A DNA stretch of 36,067 nucleotides from an uncultured Lachnospiraceae bacterium (GTDB lineage Bacteria; Bacillota; Clostridia; Lachnospirales; Lachnospiraceae). The notes beneath the pieces are model-generated. The model did no database searches and was not told the DNA's origin. It was given only the letters and a program-made list of their open reading frames with translations. Positions 33,681 to 36,067 of this stretch are shown here, piece by piece. The stretch spans positions 1 through 36,067 of the forward strand of contig CAJUOO010000030.1 of NCBI GenBank assembly GCA_910588535.1, written 5' to 3'. Each line of letters begins with the position of its first letter. Position 1 is the stretch's first letter. The position numbers were made by a program, and so were the translations under genes.

Positions 33681-33737
33681 TGCGCAGGGGCGCGCAGGGA
33701 AATTAGCAGCGAAAGCTGCACGCGCCTCGCGCGGCGC
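33681..33737 (+). repeat. Small structured repeat, copy B (GAAA tetraloop)
   Basis: The central AGGGAAATTAGCAGCGAAAG is identical to copy A at 26869. The outer arms here are GGCGCG (33689-33694) and CGCGCC (33721-33726), different in sequence from copy A but again complementary. It lies about 65 bases before the small lipoprotein gene. Confidence 0.75.
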
Positions 33738-33801
33738 ATATAAGCGCAAAGGGAAAATGATATCTGCTTCAGAAATAGTATGTGAAAAGGAGATGTTTAT
33801 T

Positions 33802-34149
33802 ATGAGAAAAGTGAAGTATGGATTATTGGCAGGCATGGTAGCTGCTACCATTCTAGCCCTGACAGCATGTGGAAATAATCAGGATGACAGCAACACGACG
33901 ACACCTACGGCAAAAAATACAAGCACAGCACCATCAGAGAACAATGGAAATAATAGAGAGACAGACAGCACCAACGGAAACAATGCCACGACAAACAGCA
34001 TTGACAATGGTGGCGGAGTTTTGGATGAGATTGGAAACGGCATAGAGGATGGTATAGAAGATATAGAGGATGGCATGGATGAGATTGGCAGCGATAGGAA
34101 CGACGGCGGAACCGGCGATGGAGCTGGTACCGGCACAGGGACACGCTAA
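33802..34149 (+). CDS. Small acidic low-complexity lipoprotein
   Basis: A 115-residue protein. The signal peptide ends in a lipobox, LTAC, so it should be lipidated and exposed outside the membrane. The mature part is low complexity: Thr/Ser/Asn-rich, then an acidic repeat (DEIGNGIEDGIEDIEDGMDE), then a Gly/Thr tail. No enzymatic domain is visible. AAAAGGAG lies 9 bases before ATG 33802; an in-frame ATG at 33793 is too close to it. Its relation to the amidase downstream is unknown. After the stop, CATCTG...CAGATG can form a stem. Confidence 0.8.
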   Translation: MRKVKYGLLAGMVAATILALTACGNNQDDSNTTTPTAKNTSTAPSENNGNNRETDSTNGNNATTNSIDNGGGVLDEIGNGIEDGIEDIEDGMDEIGSDRNDGGTGDGAGTGTGTR

Positions 34150-34204
34150 CTTCCATCTGCCCGCTATGGTGGACAGATGAGTTAAGAAGTGAAATTTTAA
34201 TTTC

Positions 34205-34232
34205 ACACAAATCGGATACGTGGCATAATATC
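34205..34232 (+). promoter_or_regulatory. Possible sigma-K-type promoter of the amidase gene
   Basis: AC (34205-34206), 17 bases, then GCATAATAT with CATA at 34224-34227. This resembles the B. subtilis sigma-K consensus (AC, about 17 bases, CATANNNTA). The palindrome GTGAAATTTTAATTTCAC (34187-34204) touches the -35. The match is short, so chance is possible. Confidence 0.35.
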
Positions 34233-34270
34233 TGGCAGATATCTGACTAAATAATTGAAGGACAAAAGGA

Positions 34271-34311
34271 TTCTCCTTGCATATCTTATATAGAAGGATA
34301 TGCAAGGAGGA
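34271..34311 (+). promoter_or_regulatory. Hairpin covering the amidase ribosome-binding site
   Basis: CTCCTTGCATATC (34273-34285) is perfectly complementary to GATATGCAAGGAG (34297-34309), a 13-bp stem with an 11-base loop that extends by two weaker pairs. The 3' arm contains the whole AAGGAG ribosome site of the ATG at 34317. TTTTT follows directly, so it could also work as a terminator. Confidence 0.85.
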
Positions 34312-34316
34312 TTTTT

Positions 34317-35078
34317 ATGGCTAAAATTGTGATAGATCCCGGACATGGCGGAGCCGATGCCGGTTCAAATTATAATGGCAGAAGAGAAAAGGACGATGTT
34401 CTTAGATTGGCACTTGAGGTAGGAAAAAAATTGGAGCAGAGGGGACAGAATATCTCGTATACCAGAGTAAATGATGTACAATATTCTCCATTTGAGCGTG
34501 CGGTAATGGCAAATACGGCAGCAGCAGACTTTTTTCTCTCCCTGCACCGGAATAGTGTGAGAAATCCCAATACCATCAATGGTGTGGAAGCATATGTCTA
34601 CGATAATTCTGGCATCAAGGTAGAGGTGGCAGAAAAGCTGCTGGAACGTTTGGCAGAGATTGGTTTTGAAAATCGTGGAATATTGGAAAGGCCGAATATA
34701 ATGGTTCTGCAGAGGACAGATATGCCTGCCGTGCTGTTGGAGGTTGGATTTATTGACAGTGAGACAGATAACCAGATTTTTGATACAAAATTTGATGAGA
34801 TAGCAGAGGAGATTGCGGATGTTGTTGCGAGGTACGCAAAAAGATTTCCCGTGAGACGTCCCCCGCTGTATCGAGTACAGACAGGAGCATTTCGAAATTA
34901 TGAAAATGCTGCAGCGATGGCAAATCGCTTACAAAGTGAGGGATACCCAGCATTTGTATTATATGGAGATGGAATCTACCGCGTTCAGGTGGGGGCATAT
35001 GAAATATTGGATAATGCCATTCGCATGGAGCAGAAGTTGAGAAAAGATGGATATTCCACCTTTATTGTCAGGGGATGA
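34317..35078 (+). CDS. N-acetylmuramoyl-L-alanine amidase with SPOR repeats (CwlC-like)
   Basis: A 253-residue zinc amidase. The Amidase_3 catalytic domain (1-175) has zinc ligands H10 (DPGHGG), E24 and H77 (LHRNS) and catalytic E142 (LLEVGFID). Residues 180-253 hold two SPOR-type repeats, YRVQTGAF and YRVQVGAY, for peptidoglycan binding. There is no signal peptide. Length, domain order and missing signal all match B. subtilis CwlC, which lyses the mother cell late in sporulation under sigma-K. That role here is inferred. The ribosome site AAGGAGG lies within a hairpin. Confidence 0.92.
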   Translation: MAKIVIDPGHGGADAGSNYNGRREKDDVLRLALEVGKKLEQRGQNISYTRVNDVQYSPFERAVMANTAAADFFLSLHRNSVRNPNTINGVEAYVYDNSGIKVEVAEKLLERLAEIGFENRGILERPNIMVLQRTDMPAVLLEVGFIDSETDNQIFDTKFDEIAEEIADVVARYAKRFPVRRPPLYRVQTGAFRNYENAAAMANRLQSEGYPAFVLYGDGIYRVQVGAYEILDNAIRMEQKLRKDGYSTFIVRG

Positions 35079-35250
35079 TTTTGAGTTTACTTTATTCTTG
35101 CGAGCATCACCAAGCGGCTGCCTGCAGTTATACGGTGACTGTCGTGAGGATAAAATGTTCCTCCCTACAATTGTTTTGTGAGTGATGTGGATGAAGCCGT
35201 GACAATTTGCTCATATGAGATAAAAAAGTAAAAGAAGAGTAATAAATTTT

Positions 35251-35292
35251 GCCGTTCCCTATCCGGCTGACTGCCAGATAGGGCGGGCTTTA
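35251..35292 (+). terminator. Possible terminator after the amidase
   Basis: CCCTATC (35257-35263) and GATAGGG (35277-35283) form a 7-bp stem, extended by GCC/GGC, with CTTTAT after it. The T-run is poor. The rest of the 313-bp gap 35079-35391 shows no gene. Confidence 0.45.
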
Positions 35293-35391
35293 TGCGTTGG
35301 GCAGTTCTACCTTGCCGACGAAAGACGCAGTATTATGCTGTCTTTGGTATTCCTGTCGATATACCCGTTTTCAAATGGCAGCGATTTGAAA

Positions 35392-36067
35392 TCAATCAAA
35401 AATTTCATCGTAATCTATTTCTTCTGGATAGACAAAATTATCATAAGAGCGGCTCCCTTGTCCAATTGCAAGGATTGCTCCAACCGATTTTCCTGTAATA
35501 TTTCTCCCCGCGCTCGTGATGTCACAATCTCGCAAAATAACATTATAGATATGAGCTTTTTTGGCAACACCAAATAGCCCTATAATCTCTGCATCTGGGT
35601 CGGTCATGGTAAGGCCTACAATTTCAAAACCGTTACCAGAAAAAGTGCCTGTAAATGGATTGTCCCATGTTCCAATGGGTACCCATTCATCTGTGGATAA
35701 TTGAATATCAGCCTGTTGCATATAATTCTGATCCATGCCATACTCACCTGTTCCAATAGCTCTGAGTTGGGCTTCGTTAAAAACCAAATAAAAGATTGTT
35801 CCTCTAAACTCTAGTGTTTCCATTGTTGACATATCATCGGACTGTATCGATAAATCGTTATCTATGTTAGCAGGCATAGATGCGCTTGCTTCATGATAAT
35901 TGCCAACGAATACTGCTGCAAAAATAATGCCCACTGTCAATACACCTGTTAAAATCCGCAGTGTTTTGCTTTGTTTCTTAAAATTCATAATAGCACCTAA
36001 CCTTTCTTTTAGCTGTTCTGCTCCCTCTGTCAAAGTGACGGAAGCTAAAGAACTTTTGTAGAGATTG
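35392..36067 (-). CDS. C-terminal part of a BlaR1/M56-type membrane protein with GLUG-like tail (partial)
   Basis: The frame is open to the window edge, so the start lies beyond 36067. The first visible part (LTEGAEQLKERLGAIMNFKK, then a hydrophobic span TLRILTGVLTVGIIFAAVFVG) matches the region after the peptidase domain of BlaR1/M56 proteins, including the last membrane span. The catalytic HExxH would be outside the window. The extracytoplasmic tail ends in a GLUG-like unit (PFTGTFSGNGFEIVGLTMTD, then IIGLFG). A TTG at 36033 could be taken as a start, but homology continues upstream of it. BlaR1-type proteins usually pair with a BlaI-like repressor, which would also lie outside. Confidence 0.7.
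   Translation of the reverse strand, partial: NLYKSSLASVTLTEGAEQLKERLGAIMNFKKQSKTLRILTGVLTVGIIFAAVFVGNYHEASASMPANIDNDLSIQSDDMSTMETLEFRGTIFYLVFNEAQLRAIGTGEYGMDQNYMQQADIQLSTDEWVPIGTWDNPFTGTFSGNGFEIVGLTMTDPDAEIIGLFGVAKKAHIYNVILRDCDITSAGRNITGKSVGAILAIGQGSRSYDNFVYPEEIDYDEIFD

Noticed and set aside
33879..34136. Pro/Ser-rich minus-strand frame opposite the small lipoprotein
   Set aside because: It is the complement of a low-complexity acidic repeat and has no ribosome site.

Overview
The window looks like a chromosomal segment of a Clostridia bacterium, most likely Lachnospiraceae. The evidence is moderate GC, strong AGGAGG-type ribosome sites, the Firmicutes gene order dgt-dnaG-rpoD-trmK-NIF3, a lysine riboswitch before dapA, split ThrE proteins and a CwlC-like amidase. 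The taxon is inferred, since no database search could be run.

Layout. 1-5300: a zinc-ribbon/membrane/LRR protein (minus), a Sel1-repeat protein (plus), an orphan beta-class adenine DNA methyltransferase (minus) and tRNA-Leu(CAG) (minus). 5690-12935: a housekeeping operon with dGTPase-like protein, DNA primase, primary sigma factor, TrmK, a NIF3-family protein and a TGS-like/uridine-kinase protein. 12997-14221: a split ThrE-type exporter pair. 14768-16081: diaminopimelate decarboxylase with its own promoter. 16200-25540: an oligopeptide ABC transporter operon (lipoprotein, two permeases, two ATPases) plus a DUF3899 membrane protein. 26600-28731: a lysine-riboswitch-controlled dapA-dapB operon. 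28889-33625: a GldA/GldF/GldG-like ABC exporter operon with a DUF4340 protein. 33802-35078: a small acidic lipoprotein and a CwlC-like amidase whose ribosome site lies in a perfect hairpin. 35392-36067 (minus): the 3' end of a BlaR1/M56-type gene with a GLUG-like tail, cut by the window edge.

The most interesting feature is a dispersed intergenic element present five times (at 1, 5357, 14371, 25606 and 26174) in both orientations. Its ~140-nt core folds into one long hairpin made of three helices. Comparison of the copies shows compensatory base changes in all three helices, including near-complete replacement of part of the outer helix in the copy at 26174. Selection therefore seems to act on the fold. 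Conserved flanks bring each element to about 270-330 bp, and no protein is encoded. A second, smaller repeat with a GAAA-tetraloop hairpin occurs before dapA and before the small lipoprotein gene.

The second unusual system is the peptide transporter. OppD carries a ~370-residue charged helical insertion between Q-loop and signature motif, OppF a ~100-residue charged helical insertion between Walker A and Q-loop, and OppC a ~170-residue extracytoplasmic insertion.

Lysine biosynthesis genes are split over two transcription units: dapA-dapB carry the riboswitch, while lysA has a separate promoter and no visible riboswitch.
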